In this document: in pieces, positions 46,610 to 55,114 of the stretch
Layout of the letters: every line of letters begins with the position of its first letter
Position numbering within the stretch: position 1 is the first letter of the stretch
From: Limnohabitans sp. TEGF004
GTDB taxonomy: Bacteria; Pseudomonadota; Gammaproteobacteria; Burkholderiales; Burkholderiaceae_C
DNA: 64,000 bases
Assembly (NCBI RefSeq): GCF_027924965.1
Contig: NZ_AP027056.1
Coordinates: 1,984,001 to 2,048,000 of the forward strand
Direction: 5' to 3'
Program-made: the position numbers and the translations under genes
The notes under the pieces: model-generated
What the model was told of the DNA's origin: nothing
Databases searched by the model: none
What the model saw: only the letters and a program-made list of their open reading frames with translations

Positions 46610-46722
46610 GGCGGTCAATTCCTCATCTGAATGGTTTGGCTGCGATTGTGGGTGGCCTCTCTGCAAACTCAAACGACTTTTAATTTGTTAGTAAATAACG
46701 CATCTGCATATAGAAACGTGGC

Positions 46723-47736
46723 TCACTTCTTGAGGTAAATCTGATCAAACTGTGCGCCGTCGGCAAAGTGGTCTTTGTCGGCCTTGGCCCAGCCACCAAA
46801 GGCTTGGTCAATGGTGAACAAAGGCAACTTGGGCAATTGCTTCACATACTTGTCTTGGGCTTTCGCCGAGATGGGGCGGTAAAAGTTTTTGCCCGCAATG
46901 TCTTGGCCTTCGTCGGTGTAGAGGTAGTTCAGATAGGCCTCTGCCACCTTGCGCGTGCCTTTGCGCTCGACGTTTTTATCCACCACCGTGACAGGCGGCT
47001 CAGCCAAGATGCTGATGGAGGGGTAAACAATGTCCACCTTGTTGCCGAATTCTTTTTCTAGCAAGTGCGCTTCGTTTTCCCAAGAGATGAACACATCGCC
47101 TTGGTTGCGTTGTGCAAACGTGACCGATGAGCCGCGTGCACCGGTGTCGAGAACAGGCACGTTCTCGTATAGTTTTTTCACAAACTCTTTGGCTTTGGCT
47201 TCACCGCCGTATTTTCGTTTGGCAAATTCCCAAGCGGCCAAATAGTTCCAACGTGCACCGCCCGAGGTTTTGGGGTTGGGCGTGATGACGCTGATGCCGG
47301 GCTTGACCAAGTCATCCCAGTCTTTGATTCCCTTGGGGTTGCCTTGGCGCACCACCAACACGATGGTGGAGGTGTAAGGCGACGAGTTGTGTGGCAAACG
47401 CTTTTGCCAATCTTGAGGGATGAGGCCACCGTGTTTGTACAAGGCATCAATATCACCGGCCAAAGCCAAGGTGACCACGTCTGCATCAATGCCGTCAATG
47501 ACCGAGCGGGCTTGTTTACCCGAGCCACCATGCGACTGCTTGATGGTCACGTCTTGGCCGGTTTGTACTTTCCAGTGTTTGGCGAAGGCGGCATTGAACT
47601 CTGAGTACAGCTCTCGGGTCGGGTCATACGAAACATTGAGCAAGGTAACAGGGGCGGTTTGTGCAGCTACCAAACCGCTCACAGCCACCAAGGCTGTGGC
47701 CACCAGAGTTTTGAGGAATTGTTTGCGTTGAATCAT
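46723..47736 (-). CDS. Sulfate-binding protein (second copy)
   Basis: Second binding protein of 337 residues: signal peptide ([17 protein letters not shown]), then [20 protein letters not shown] and [15 protein letters not shown]. It is a paralogue of the next gene, 113 bases apart, not overlapping. One may favour thiosulfate and the other sulfate, by analogy to Sbp and CysP. Its upstream region contains a perfect nine-base inverted repeat. Confidence 0.93.
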   Translation of the reverse strand: MIQRKQFLKTLVATALVAVSGLVAAQTAPVTLLNVSYDPTRELYSEFNAAFAKHWKVQTGQDVTIKQSHGGSGKQARSVIDGIDADVVTLALAGDIDALYKHGGLIPQDWQKRLPHNSSPYTSTIVLVVRQGNPKGIKDWDDLVKPGISVITPNPKTSGGARWNYLAAWEFAKRKYGGEAKAKEFVKKLYENVPVLDTGARGSSVTFAQRNQGDVFISWENEAHLLEKEFGNKVDIVYPSISILAEPPVTVVDKNVERKGTRKVAEAYLNYLYTDEGQDIAGKNFYRPISAKAQDKYVKQLPKLPLFTIDQAFGGWAKADKDHFADGAQFDQIYLKK

Positions 47737-47746
47737 TGTGTTCCCT

Positions 47747-47777
47747 TTGAATCCATCTAAATTTGCGATGGATGGAT
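47747..47777. promoter_or_regulatory. Inverted repeat upstream of the second sulfate-binding protein
   Basis: GAATCCATC and GATGGATTC, separated by 13 bases, 10 bases before the ATG. It covers the ribosome-binding region, so it could be an RNA hairpin limiting translation or an operator. Confidence 0.4.
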
Positions 47778-47849
47778 TCTTAGCGCAGCAGCGCGGAAAG
47801 GGAACGACAGAGTAGTTGGTTGTTAATTACCGAAACATCTAAGCCAATG

Positions 47850-48740
47850 TCAAAGGGCGTTCAAAGGAATTTTGAGGTAGGAAACACCGTTGTCGTCCTT
47901 GGGCGGAAACTCCCCCGCACGGATGTTGATTTGCACCGCAGGCAAGATCAGCACGGGCATGGCCAAGGTGGCGTCACGCGCGGTGCGCATGCGCACAAAC
48001 TCAGCCTCGTCGATGCCGTCGTGCAAATGGATGTTGTGGGCCCGTTGTTCAGCCACCGTGGTTTCAAAGCGCACGACACGGCCTTCAGGTGGGTAGTCGT
48101 GGCACATGAACAAACGCGTGTTGTCTGGCAAGCTCAAAATTTTTCGCGTGGAGGCGTAAAGCGTTTTGGCGCAGCCACCGGGAAAGTCACAACGTGCCGA
48201 GCCCACATCGGGCATGAACAAGGTATCACCCACAAACACCGCATCGCCTATTTGATAAGCCACACATGCGGGCGTATGGCCCGGCACATACATGGCTTTG
48301 GCGCTTAAGTTGCCAATGGCAAATGCTTCATCCACTTGCAGCAGATGGTCAAACTGTGTGCCGTCTTCTTTGAAATTGGCCTCTAAATTGAAAATACCTT
48401 TGAACACCCGTTGCACAGCTGTGATGTGATCGCCAATGGCGGTTTGTCCACCCAACTGCGCTTTGAGATAAGGCGCCGCGGTGAGGTGATCTGCATGGGC
48501 ATGTGTTTCTAGTATCCATTGCACTTGCAGATTTTTCTCACGCACAAATGCAATTGCTTTGTCAGCCGACTCGGTGCTGGTGCGGCCAGACTTTGGGTCG
48601 TAGTCGAGCACCGAGTCAATGATGGCGCAGGCGCTGCCCTCTTTCTCGTACACCACATAAGTCACGGTCCAAGTGGCCGGATCGAAGATGCCATGCACGA
48701 GGGGGTTCAAAACAGCGGACATAGAAAAGCTCTGGTTCAT
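47850..48740 (-). CDS. MBL-fold hydrolase, persulfide dioxygenase-like (Blh/ETHE1 group)
   Basis: Metallo-beta-lactamase-fold protein of about 296 residues. The metal motif is HAHADH (H80, H82, D84, H85), followed by YVPGHTPACVAYQ and GDTLFMPDVGSARCDFPGG, as in ETHE1/Blh persulfide dioxygenases, which oxidise glutathione persulfide to sulfite. Divergent from YeeE/YedE genes, the arrangement of the BigR-type operons of Xylella and Agrobacterium. ATG 48722 is an alternative start. Likely protects against sulfane sulfur from the Sox or sulfide systems. Confidence 0.87.
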   Translation of the reverse strand: MNQSFSMSAVLNPLVHGIFDPATWTVTYVVYEKEGSACAIIDSVLDYDPKSGRTSTESADKAIAFVREKNLQVQWILETHAHADHLTAAPYLKAQLGGQTAIGDHITAVQRVFKGIFNLEANFKEDGTQFDHLLQVDEAFAIGNLSAKAMYVPGHTPACVAYQIGDAVFVGDTLFMPDVGSARCDFPGGCAKTLYASTRKILSLPDNTRLFMCHDYPPEGRVVRFETTVAEQRAHNIHLHDGIDEAEFVRMRTARDATLAMPVLILPAVQINIRAGEFPPKDDNGVSYLKIPLNAL

Positions 48741-48765
48741 AAGGGCACAATAATATAGGTAACTT

Positions 48766-48781
48766 TTGATATACACATCAA
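48766..48781. promoter_or_regulatory. Palindrome between the MBL and YeeE/YedE genes
   Basis: TTGAT-N6-ATCAA in the 43-base divergent gap, ending two bases before the ATG of the YeeE/YedE gene. The spacing (six) is longer than a standard FNR site. It could be an operator for either gene; evidence is only the symmetry. Confidence 0.3.
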
Positions 48782-48783
48782 CC

Positions 48784-49221
48784 ATGCACATCGACTGGCT
48801 TCATTTCACACCTGGGTCGTCCCTGTTGGGCGGCATTCTGTTGGGTATCGCGGCAGGCGCGCTGTTTTTAAACAGCGGACGCATCTTGGGCATCACCGGT
48901 ATTTTGGAAGGCGTGCTCAAGCCAAGGTCTGACGACGCGCCATGGCGTTTTGCTTTTCTGCTCGGCCTGCTTGCAGCGCCTTTGGCAGCCAAGCTCATCT
49001 TGCCTGCCGACTTCTTGCATGCCCCTCGCATCGATGCCAACTGGGCCATGGTGATCGTGGCGGGCTTGTTGGTCGGTTTTGGCACACGTTGGGGAGCGGG
49101 TTGCACCAGCGGCCATGGCATTTGCGGCTTGAGCCGTTTGTCTGTGCGCTCATTGGTGGCAACCTTGTCGTTCATGGGCACAGGCTTTGTGACCGTGTTC
49201 GTCATTCGCCATGTATTGTGA
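48784..49221 (+). CDS. YeeE/YedE half-size sulfur transporter subunit
   Basis: Membrane protein of 145 residues, about half the length of full YeeE/YedE proteins. The conserved cysteine motif GTRWGAGCTSGHGICGLSRL is near residue 105. The full-length proteins carry thiosulfate or sulfane sulfur through the membrane (TsuA). It starts at ATG 48784 and is followed 10 bases later by a second half-size gene; together they should make one transporter. A BigR-type operon arrangement. Confidence 0.88.
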   Translation: MHIDWLHFTPGSSLLGGILLGIAAGALFLNSGRILGITGILEGVLKPRSDDAPWRFAFLLGLLAAPLAAKLILPADFLHAPRIDANWAMVIVAGLLVGFGTRWGAGCTSGHGICGLSRLSVRSLVATLSFMGTGFVTVFVIRHVL

Positions 49222-49231
49222 GGAGCCAGCG

Positions 49232-49648
49232 ATGCAACGCGTGATTGAATTTGTGTTGGGTCTCACCTTTGGCCTCGGCTTGTTAATTTCAGGCATGACC
49301 GACCCCGGCAAAGTGCAAGGCTTTTTAGACTTGGCGGGCGCGTGGGACCCCTCGCTGGCGTTTGTGATGGGCGGCGGTGTGTTGGTGGGTTTGCTTGGGT
49401 TTGGCTTGGCCAAGAAAAAGAGCATCAGCCTCTCGGGCGCACCTTTTCAGTGGCCTGAAATGACGCAAATCGACCGCCCCTTGGTGTTGGGCAGTTTGAT
49501 GTTTGGCATTGGCTGGGGCTTGGCGGGCTTTTGCCCAGGTCCGGCGCTGGTGGCTATGGCTGGGGGCAACGACAAAGCCTTGGTGTTTGTGCTGGCCATG
49601 ATGGCTGGCATGGCATTGTTTGAGCGTTTCAAAAAAAGAGACAATTGA
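49232..49648 (+). CDS. YeeE/YedE partner half (DUF6691)
   Basis: Membrane protein of 138 residues beginning MQRVIEFVLGLTFGLGLLIS, with GMTDPGKVQGFLDLAGAWDP and GWGLAGFCPGPALVAMAGG; the cysteine of the second motif is conserved. A GAGGAG ribosome site precedes the ATG. It is the second half of the split YeeE/YedE transporter and is co-transcribed with the first half and probably with the full-length copy 34 bases downstream. Confidence 0.88.
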   Translation: MQRVIEFVLGLTFGLGLLISGMTDPGKVQGFLDLAGAWDPSLAFVMGGGVLVGLLGFGLAKKKSISLSGAPFQWPEMTQIDRPLVLGSLMFGIGWGLAGFCPGPALVAMAGGNDKALVFVLAMMAGMALFERFKKRDN

Positions 49649-49682
49649 AGGCTTTTACCGCCACTGACCACTGGGGAATTTT

Positions 49683-50744
49683 GTGAATCTGACCGACTTG
49701 ATTGAAACCTTCGGAGACCACTCGGTCTTGGCCATGGGTGGCGCGCTCATTGGTTTGATGTTTGGTTTTTTTGCTCAACGCTCCAAGTTTTGCGCACGGG
49801 CGGCTGTCATTGAATGTTGCGAAGGCGCTTTGGGCTCGCGTTTGGCCGTTTGGTTATTGGGCTTTGCCGTGGCCATTTTGGCGGTGCAAACCATCGTGGT
49901 GGTGGGATTTTTGAAACCGGAAAGCTCTCGCCATTTGGGCGCACCAGGGAGCATCTCAGGCGCAGTGGTGGGTGGCCTGATGTTTGGCATGGGCATGATC
50001 ATGACGCGCGGCTGTGCCAGCCGTTTGCTGATTTTGTCGGCCAACGGTAATTTGCGCGCCCTGCTCTCGGGCTTGGTGTTTGCTGTGACGGTACAAGCCT
50101 CGATCTCGGGCTTATTGGCACCAGCGCGTCAGTGGATCACGTCGTTGTGGATGGTGGAAGGCGGTACTGATCGCAACCTGCTGAACCTGACCACATCATG
50201 GATGGGCTTGGTTGTCGGTGTTGCGATGGGAGCCACAGCACTTTGGCGCTTGCGCGTCAACGACGACAAGAACAGCCAGACATGGAACTGGGCCGGTGCG
50301 TTGGTGGGCTTGGCCATTGCTTTGGGCTGGGGCTTCACACAGCTGGTGGCCAGCGTGTCGTTTGAACCCATTGCGGTGCAAAGCCTGAGCTTTAGCTCAC
50401 CCTCTGCGGAATGGCTGATGCGCAGCTTGTCTACCGCGACTGCGCCGAGCTTTGGCTTCGATGCAGGTTTGTTGCCAGGTGTGTTTATTGGTTCGTTGGT
50501 GGCCAGCGTGATGTTTGGTGAATTCAAGTTTGAAGGCTTTCAAACTGAAAACAAACTGGGCCACTATTTGACAGGCGCCGTGTTGATGGGCTTTGGCGCT
50601 GTGATGGCGGGCGGTTGCACCGTGGGCTCAGGCATGAGCGGGGGTGCCATCTTCTCGAACACCGCGTGGCTCACACTGGTGTCCATCATCTTGGGGGCTG
50701 GATTGACTTACAAAGCGCTCAAGTCAATCAACAGCCCCATTTAA
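49683..50744 (+). CDS. Full-length YeeE/YedE transporter (SoxT-like)
   Basis: Membrane protein of 353 residues from a GTG start (GGGGAA upstream). Conserved cysteines are in FAQRSKFCARAA, MTRGCASRLLILSANGN and GGCTVGSGMSGGAIF, the positions used by sulfane sulfur transporters. It is a close paralogue of the gene at 60242-61318, and the two stand on either side of the Sox operon. In Hyphomicrobium denitrificans SoxT1A and SoxT1B have a comparable arrangement and roles in thiosulfate uptake and signalling; applied here, that is inference. Confidence 0.9.
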   Translation: MNLTDLIETFGDHSVLAMGGALIGLMFGFFAQRSKFCARAAVIECCEGALGSRLAVWLLGFAVAILAVQTIVVVGFLKPESSRHLGAPGSISGAVVGGLMFGMGMIMTRGCASRLLILSANGNLRALLSGLVFAVTVQASISGLLAPARQWITSLWMVEGGTDRNLLNLTTSWMGLVVGVAMGATALWRLRVNDDKNSQTWNWAGALVGLAIALGWGFTQLVASVSFEPIAVQSLSFSSPSAEWLMRSLSTATAPSFGFDAGLLPGVFIGSLVASVMFGEFKFEGFQTENKLGHYLTGAVLMGFGAVMAGGCTVGSGMSGGAIFSNTAWLTLVSIILGAGLTYKALKSINSPI

Positions 50745-50751
50745 AAATCGT

Positions 50752-50979
50752 TTACTGCGCGGGGCAGCAAGCCTCGCCATCTTTGGCACCGAGCTTGCGC
50801 AAGATGATGGCCATGGGGCAGAAATTGGTGAAACCAAACTGAAACAAATTCAGCCCCACAAAGGCTGTGAAGGCCAGGGCCCAACGGCTCACAAACACGG
50901 GGCTTTCCTCAATCCCCAAAGCCAGCGACACCATGATGAACAAGCCCGCAACGATGCGGATGTAACGTTCGACAGTCAT
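50752..50979 (-). CDS. YgaP-like DUF2892 membrane protein
   Basis: Two-helix protein of 75 residues with ERYIRIVAGLFIMVSLALGI and GLNLFQFGFTNFCPM, the cysteine of which is conserved, and ACCPAQ at its end. It is the last gene of the sox operon, 22 bases after soxB. It is the second DUF2892 protein in the window; the first (32664) is under an FNR-like promoter. The domain is often next to sulfur-trafficking proteins. Confidence 0.85.
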   Translation of the reverse strand: MTVERYIRIVAGLFIMVSLALGIEESPVFVSRWALAFTAFVGLNLFQFGFTNFCPMAIILRKLGAKDGEACCPAQ

Positions 50980-51001
50980 TCCAATACTCCTTATTTAAAA
51001 A

Positions 51002-52738
51002 TCAAACGGCAGCAAAGCCGGGGTTAGGCAACACGCCTTCGAGCTTGGGCGTGTTGAGCTTGCGCTTAGACACTTTGCCGCCGCTGGCTTTGAGCCATTG
51101 CTCAGCCACTTCCCACACTTGCTTGAGGTTTTGGTTTTTCGCGTCTTCTGACACGGGGGCCCAGCCTGCCACTTTGTATTTCTTGTTGGCGTCGATGAGC
51201 TTGCCTTTGAGGCGCATCTCACCGATGCGGCTGCCCATTTTTTCATTGGGTTTGCACACGTATTCGAGGCCACCCACGCGCACCATGTCACCACCTTGTT
51301 GGTAGTAAGGGTCGGGGTTGAACAAGTTGTCGCACACGTCTTCGAGCACGGTCTTGATGGTCTCGCCCGTCATCTCAGTCACAGTAGCGTACGAGTAGGT
51401 GGTCGCAGTCATGTCCATCAGCCATTCACGCGTGATGGCTTGGCCTGGCAAGAGTGATGTACCCCAACGGAAACCGGGAGAGAACGCCATGTCTGCGCCT
51501 TGTACATCCATCAATGCATCGAGCAACAGTTGATCGCCCGTGCCGTTGAAGTTGCCACGGCGGTACAGCGTACCTTCGGTGATGGCCAAGGTCTCGTTCA
51601 ACTTGGCTTCGTAAGGCGCGCGGATCTTGTTGATAAGCGCATCCATCTCTTTGTCGGCAGGCAACATATTGGAGAAGATGGGCAGCAGCTTGTAACGGAA
51701 GTCAGTGATCTTTTTGTTCTTCACTTCAAAGTCGAGCACGCCCAAGAACTTACCGTTCGATCCAGCGTTGGTGACGATGGTCTTGCCACCTTTGTTGTTC
51801 ACCAAAGTAGCCACAGGCATGCCATCGTGGGTGTGACCACCCATGATGGCGTCGATGCCGCTCACACGGCTCGCCATCTTCAAATCCACGTCCATGCCGT
51901 TATGCGACAACACAACTACCACCTGCGCACCTTTGGCGCGGGCTTCGTCCACCATCTTTTGCATGTTTTCGTCTTGAATACCAAACGCCCAATCGGCCAC
52001 CATGTAGCGTGGGTTGGCAATCGGTGTGTAAGGGAAGGCTTGGCCGATGATGGCGCAAGGCACGCCGTTCATTTCGCGAATGACATAGGGCTTAAACACT
52101 TGGTCGCCAAAATCTTGGGTCTTGATGTTTTGGGCCACAAAGTCGACCTTGCCAGCAAAGTCTTTGTTCACAATTTCTTGCACGCGCTCCATGCCGTAGG
52201 TGAATTCCCAGTGGCCGGTCATCACGTCAACGCCCAGCAATTTACAAGCGTCGACCATGTCTTGGCCGTTGGTCCACAACGAAGTGGCCGAGCCCTGCCA
52301 TGTGTCACCACCGTCGAGCAACAACGCACCGGGGCGGCTGGCTTTGAGACGTTTCACCAAAGTGGCCAAATGCGCGAAGCCACCCACTTTACCGTAGCGC
52401 TTGGCGGCCACTTCAAAGTTCAAATAGCTCATGCCATAGGCTTCGGCGCTACCAGGGCGCACGCCTGCCGTTTTTAGCAAATGCTCGCCCACCAAATGGG
52501 GCAACTGGCCTTTCATACTGCCAATGCCAAGGTTGACACTGGGCTCGCGGAAATAAATGGGCTTGAGCTGCGCGTGGCAGTCGGTCATGTGCAGGAATGA
52601 AACCTGACCAAACTTAGGAATGTCATACAGACCCCGAGCGGCCACGCCTGCATCGGCCTGCGCAAAGGCATTCATGTTGAGGCCAGCCATGGAGCCAGCA
52701 CCCATGACTTGCATGAATTCGCGTTTGGTTAAGTTCAT
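51002..52738 (-). CDS. soxB: Thiosulfohydrolase SoxB
   Basis: Periplasmic dimanganese enzyme of 578 residues that hydrolyses the sulfonate of SoxY-bound thiosulfate, releasing sulfate. A Tat-like leader (TKREFMQVMGAGSMAGLNM) has KR in place of the usual RR. Metal and catalytic motifs are LHMTDCHAQLKP, TGHWEFTYG, IMGGHTHDGMP and TNAGSNGKFLG, all as in characterised SoxB. It follows soxX by 71 bases, with a terminator hairpin in that gap. Confidence 0.96.
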   Translation of the reverse strand: MNLTKREFMQVMGAGSMAGLNMNAFAQADAGVAARGLYDIPKFGQVSFLHMTDCHAQLKPIYFREPSVNLGIGSMKGQLPHLVGEHLLKTAGVRPGSAEAYGMSYLNFEVAAKRYGKVGGFAHLATLVKRLKASRPGALLLDGGDTWQGSATSLWTNGQDMVDACKLLGVDVMTGHWEFTYGMERVQEIVNKDFAGKVDFVAQNIKTQDFGDQVFKPYVIREMNGVPCAIIGQAFPYTPIANPRYMVADWAFGIQDENMQKMVDEARAKGAQVVVVLSHNGMDVDLKMASRVSGIDAIMGGHTHDGMPVATLVNNKGGKTIVTNAGSNGKFLGVLDFEVKNKKITDFRYKLLPIFSNMLPADKEMDALINKIRAPYEAKLNETLAITEGTLYRRGNFNGTGDQLLLDALMDVQGADMAFSPGFRWGTSLLPGQAITREWLMDMTATTYSYATVTEMTGETIKTVLEDVCDNLFNPDPYYQQGGDMVRVGGLEYVCKPNEKMGSRIGEMRLKGKLIDANKKYKVAGWAPVSEDAKNQNLKQVWEVAEQWLKASGGKVSKRKLNTPKLEGVLPNPGFAAV

Positions 52739-52765
52739 ATCAGCACCTACTTATTTAACTTGCGT

Positions 52766-52799
52766 AAAAAAGCCGCAGATGAAAAGCTCATGCTGCGGC
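52766..52799 (-). terminator. Rho-independent terminator between soxX and soxB
   Basis: On the minus strand: CTGCGGC pairs with GCCGCAG, and ATGA with TCAT, around a five-base loop with one bulged base, followed by TTTTTT. The strand and place make it an intra-operon terminator or attenuator before soxB. Confidence 0.8.
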
Positions 52800-52809
52800 C
52801 ATTTAGAGA

Positions 52810-53463
52810 TTACTTGTTGACAGGCGACGCTGGGTCGAGCAACAAAGCCATCACGTTTTTGATTTGAGCTTCTGTCAAGATGCCCTTGTGTGCAAAACGC
52901 GGCATGTTGGAACACGCGTTGTAAGCACGCGCGTTTTGCAGCTTGCCCCAGGTGTATTCCACGATCGGCTTAGCCGCTGCGCTGCTGGGATCTGTCACAC
53001 CACGGATCTTGCCGTAGTTGTACAAGCTTGGTCCCAAGGTGCCGTAGGACAACTCAGTCTTGCTGATTTGGTGGCAGTTGTAGCAATTGCCGCCATTGAC
53101 CGAGTCGGCCTTGTCAGTCCAAGTTTTACCAGCACCGCTTTGTGCCACTTTTTCGCCTTCTTTGAAGTCGCCCAAGTATTTGCCATCGGCAGGTGCCTTG
53201 ATGGTTTTCATGTTGCGGGCTTCAATCTCGGCAGACACTTTGGCATCCAAAGCTACGCCGGTACGGTCGGCTTCGGCGCACAAGCGGTTGTCTTCGTCGA
53301 GGTTCAAACGGTCGAGCTTGGCTTGGCCTTGATCGCGGAATGAGCGACCCAAAACGTCTTGTGTCAATTTATCGAGGTCGGCGCTCGAAGGCATGGGCGT
53401 GGTGCATGCAGTCAACAAGGCCACTGCGGCAGCGCCCAAAGCGATTTGATATGTGCGGTTCAT
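52810..53463 (-). CDS. soxX: SoxX, cytochrome c subunit of the SoxXA complex
   Basis: Periplasmic cytochrome of 217 residues. A lipobox (LLTAC, cysteine 20) suggests a lipoprotein. The heme site is CYNCH at 127-131, with the axial methionine in CSNMPRFAHKG. Longer than many SoxX proteins because of an N-terminal extension. With SoxA it makes the thiol-oxidising complex that attaches thiosulfate to SoxY. It starts 13 bases after soxA. Confidence 0.95.
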   Translation of the reverse strand: MNRTYQIALGAAAVALLTACTTPMPSSADLDKLTQDVLGRSFRDQGQAKLDRLNLDEDNRLCAEADRTGVALDAKVSAEIEARNMKTIKAPADGKYLGDFKEGEKVAQSGAGKTWTDKADSVNGGNCYNCHQISKTELSYGTLGPSLYNYGKIRGVTDPSSAAAKPIVEYTWGKLQNARAYNACSNMPRFAHKGILTEAQIKNVMALLLDPASPVNK

Positions 53464-53475
53464 TTTGCGTTGTCC

Positions 53476-54270
53476 TTATCGTTTGATCGCAGGCGCGATG
53501 GCTTCGCCACCTTTGCCGTTCACACCCATGTACACGCCCAAGGCGATGGTGGCATCGCTGCCAAACAAGGGGTAAGGGAAACGTTGTTGACGGTAGCAAT
53601 CGTTCAAGCGCAACTGGGCGCCCCACATTTGACCGTTGGACACGCGGTAAGCGGGCCAAGCACCAAAGCCAGCGCCTGCACCGGGGTTCTTGGTTAGGTT
53701 GGGCAAGTCTTGCAAACGGATGCGTTTGTCGTCTTGGCTGTGGCACGTCGCACAGGCAAAGTCGTGTGAGCCGCCGCGCATGAAGAACAGGCGTTGGCCC
53801 ACTTCATACATCTTGCGTTCTTCCACATGGCTTTGTGAGAGGTTGAACTTCATGCCTTTGGATTCGCCAGCAATCCAAGTCGCCAATGCGGTGACATTGC
53901 TTTGCTCGCCTCGGCCAAAAGGTGTCTTGGCAATTTCTTCACCGTTGAAGCCTTGCAACTCTTGCATGCACGTCACCAAACGTGACTCAAGGTCTTGCAC
54001 TCGGCCGGTGTCCGAGAAGTAACGGGGCAACTCGACCCACGCACCTTTGACCACGCCTGCGCCTTTACCCAAATCACATTTTTCAAGCGATGCTTTTTTG
54101 GGGCCGCGTTTTTGCTTCCACAGGTCTTCACCTTTGGCTTCAAACAACTCAGCAGGGTTGCCGTCTTGCAACATGGCGCGGTATTCCGCGATGCTGTCGG
54201 TCGACGACTTTTGGGCGAACGCAGCGGCCGACAAGCCGATGAGCCCTAAAGCGATTACTAGATTCTTCAT
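53476..54270 (-). CDS. soxA: SoxA, single-heme type
   Basis: Catalytic subunit of SoxXA, 264 residues. The signal peptide is MKNLVIALGLIGLSAAAFA. Only one heme site is present, CATCH at 173-177, while the catalytic cysteine ligand is C225 in LNDCYRQQRFPYP. In place of the N-terminal heme site there are C65 and C101, fitting the mono-heme SoxA of Starkeya novella, in which a disulfide replaces it. The start at 54270 begins the signal peptide. Confidence 0.95.
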   Translation of the reverse strand: MKNLVIALGLIGLSAAAFAQKSSTDSIAEYRAMLQDGNPAELFEAKGEDLWKQKRGPKKASLEKCDLGKGAGVVKGAWVELPRYFSDTGRVQDLESRLVTCMQELQGFNGEEIAKTPFGRGEQSNVTALATWIAGESKGMKFNLSQSHVEERKMYEVGQRLFFMRGGSHDFACATCHSQDDKRIRLQDLPNLTKNPGAGAGFGAWPAYRVSNGQMWGAQLRLNDCYRQQRFPYPLFGSDATIALGVYMGVNGKGGEAIAPAIKR

Positions 54271-54296
54271 TCGTGTCTCCACTGCGTTCTTGTTGA

Positions 54297-54608
54297 TTAC
54301 GAAACGGTTGCTTCGTCAGAGCGTGTGTCGCCCTTGTTGTCTTTCCAAGTGATGCCCACTTTGTCGCCGGCTTTGGCGCCTTTGATGGTGAATTGCAAGA
54401 AAGGGTTCTTAGACACAGCGGGGCCCCACTCGGCGGTCATCACAACTTTGCCGTTCAAAGTCGCGGTCACGTCTTGGATGTGCCAGGCGGGAATGGTTTT
54501 GCCGGTGCCGTCTTTGCGTTGACCGGATTCCATTTCGTGGCTCATCAAGACACGGATAGTTGCTTTGTCGCCAGCTGCTTGAGCGCGAATGCGCATTGGA
54601 TCTGCCAT
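54297..54608 (-). CDS. soxZ: SoxZ, partner of the sulfur carrier SoxY
   Basis: Protein of 103 residues beginning MADPMRIRAQAAGDKATIRV, with HEMESGQRKDGTGK and IPAWHIQDVTATLNGK, standard SoxZ motifs. It lacks its own signal peptide and is exported bound to the Tat-bearing SoxY. It lies 24 bases after soxY. Confidence 0.95.
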   Translation of the reverse strand: MADPMRIRAQAAGDKATIRVLMSHEMESGQRKDGTGKTIPAWHIQDVTATLNGKVVMTAEWGPAVSKNPFLQFTIKGAKAGDKVGITWKDNKGDTRSDEATVS

Positions 54609-54632
54609 GGTGTTTCTCCTGAAATTTCTAAA

Positions 54633-55088
54633 TTAGCCGCCGCAGCCGCCGAGTGTCACTTTGACTTCCTTCTTGGCGAAGAAAGCTTTGCCGTCGTTGA
54701 TGATCGCAATGGCGTACACGTCAGACGATTGGCCCATCTTGGCGCGTGTAGAGAAGTTGGCTTCCACTTCAGGCGACACGTTGAACATAGCGATCAAAGC
54801 AGATGGGTTTTTCTCAACCAACAACAAGACGCGCTTGACGTTGCCCAAGCTTGTGCTCACACCCAATGGCACCACAGCGCCGTTTTCAGCGATGTCTGGA
54901 CCCGTGATGGTGACGTCTTTGCTTTCCACGGGGGCTGCGCCACCCATGGCTTTGACGGCTTCGGCCACGCTCTTGGCGTCGAAGGCTGCTTTGTCAAACG
55001 CTTGCGCGTATTGAGGGAACAGGCCAGTAGAGGCCAAGAGGCCTGCCACAGCGGCGCTGTGCTTGAGGGTCTCGCGACGAGTTTGCAT
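54633..55088 (-). CDS. soxY: SoxY, covalent sulfur carrier
   Basis: Protein of 151 residues. A Tat leader (QTRRETLKHSAAVAGLLAS) directs export with SoxZ. The C-terminal GGCGG carries cysteine 149, to which thiosulfate and intermediates are bound. All features are those of the family. Located between soxD and soxZ. Confidence 0.96.
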   Translation of the reverse strand: MQTRRETLKHSAAVAGLLASTGLFPQYAQAFDKAAFDAKSVAEAVKAMGGAAPVESKDVTITGPDIAENGAVVPLGVSTSLGNVKRVLLLVEKNPSALIAMFNVSPEVEANFSTRAKMGQSSDVYAIAIINDGKAFFAKKEVKVTLGGCGG

Positions 55089-55114
55089 GTAGTGCTCCTA
55101 AAAATACTTGGATG

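Noticed and set aside
51500..52477. A 325-codon open frame on the plus strand
   Set aside because: Shadow of soxB on the opposite strand; no ribosome site and no recognisable motif.
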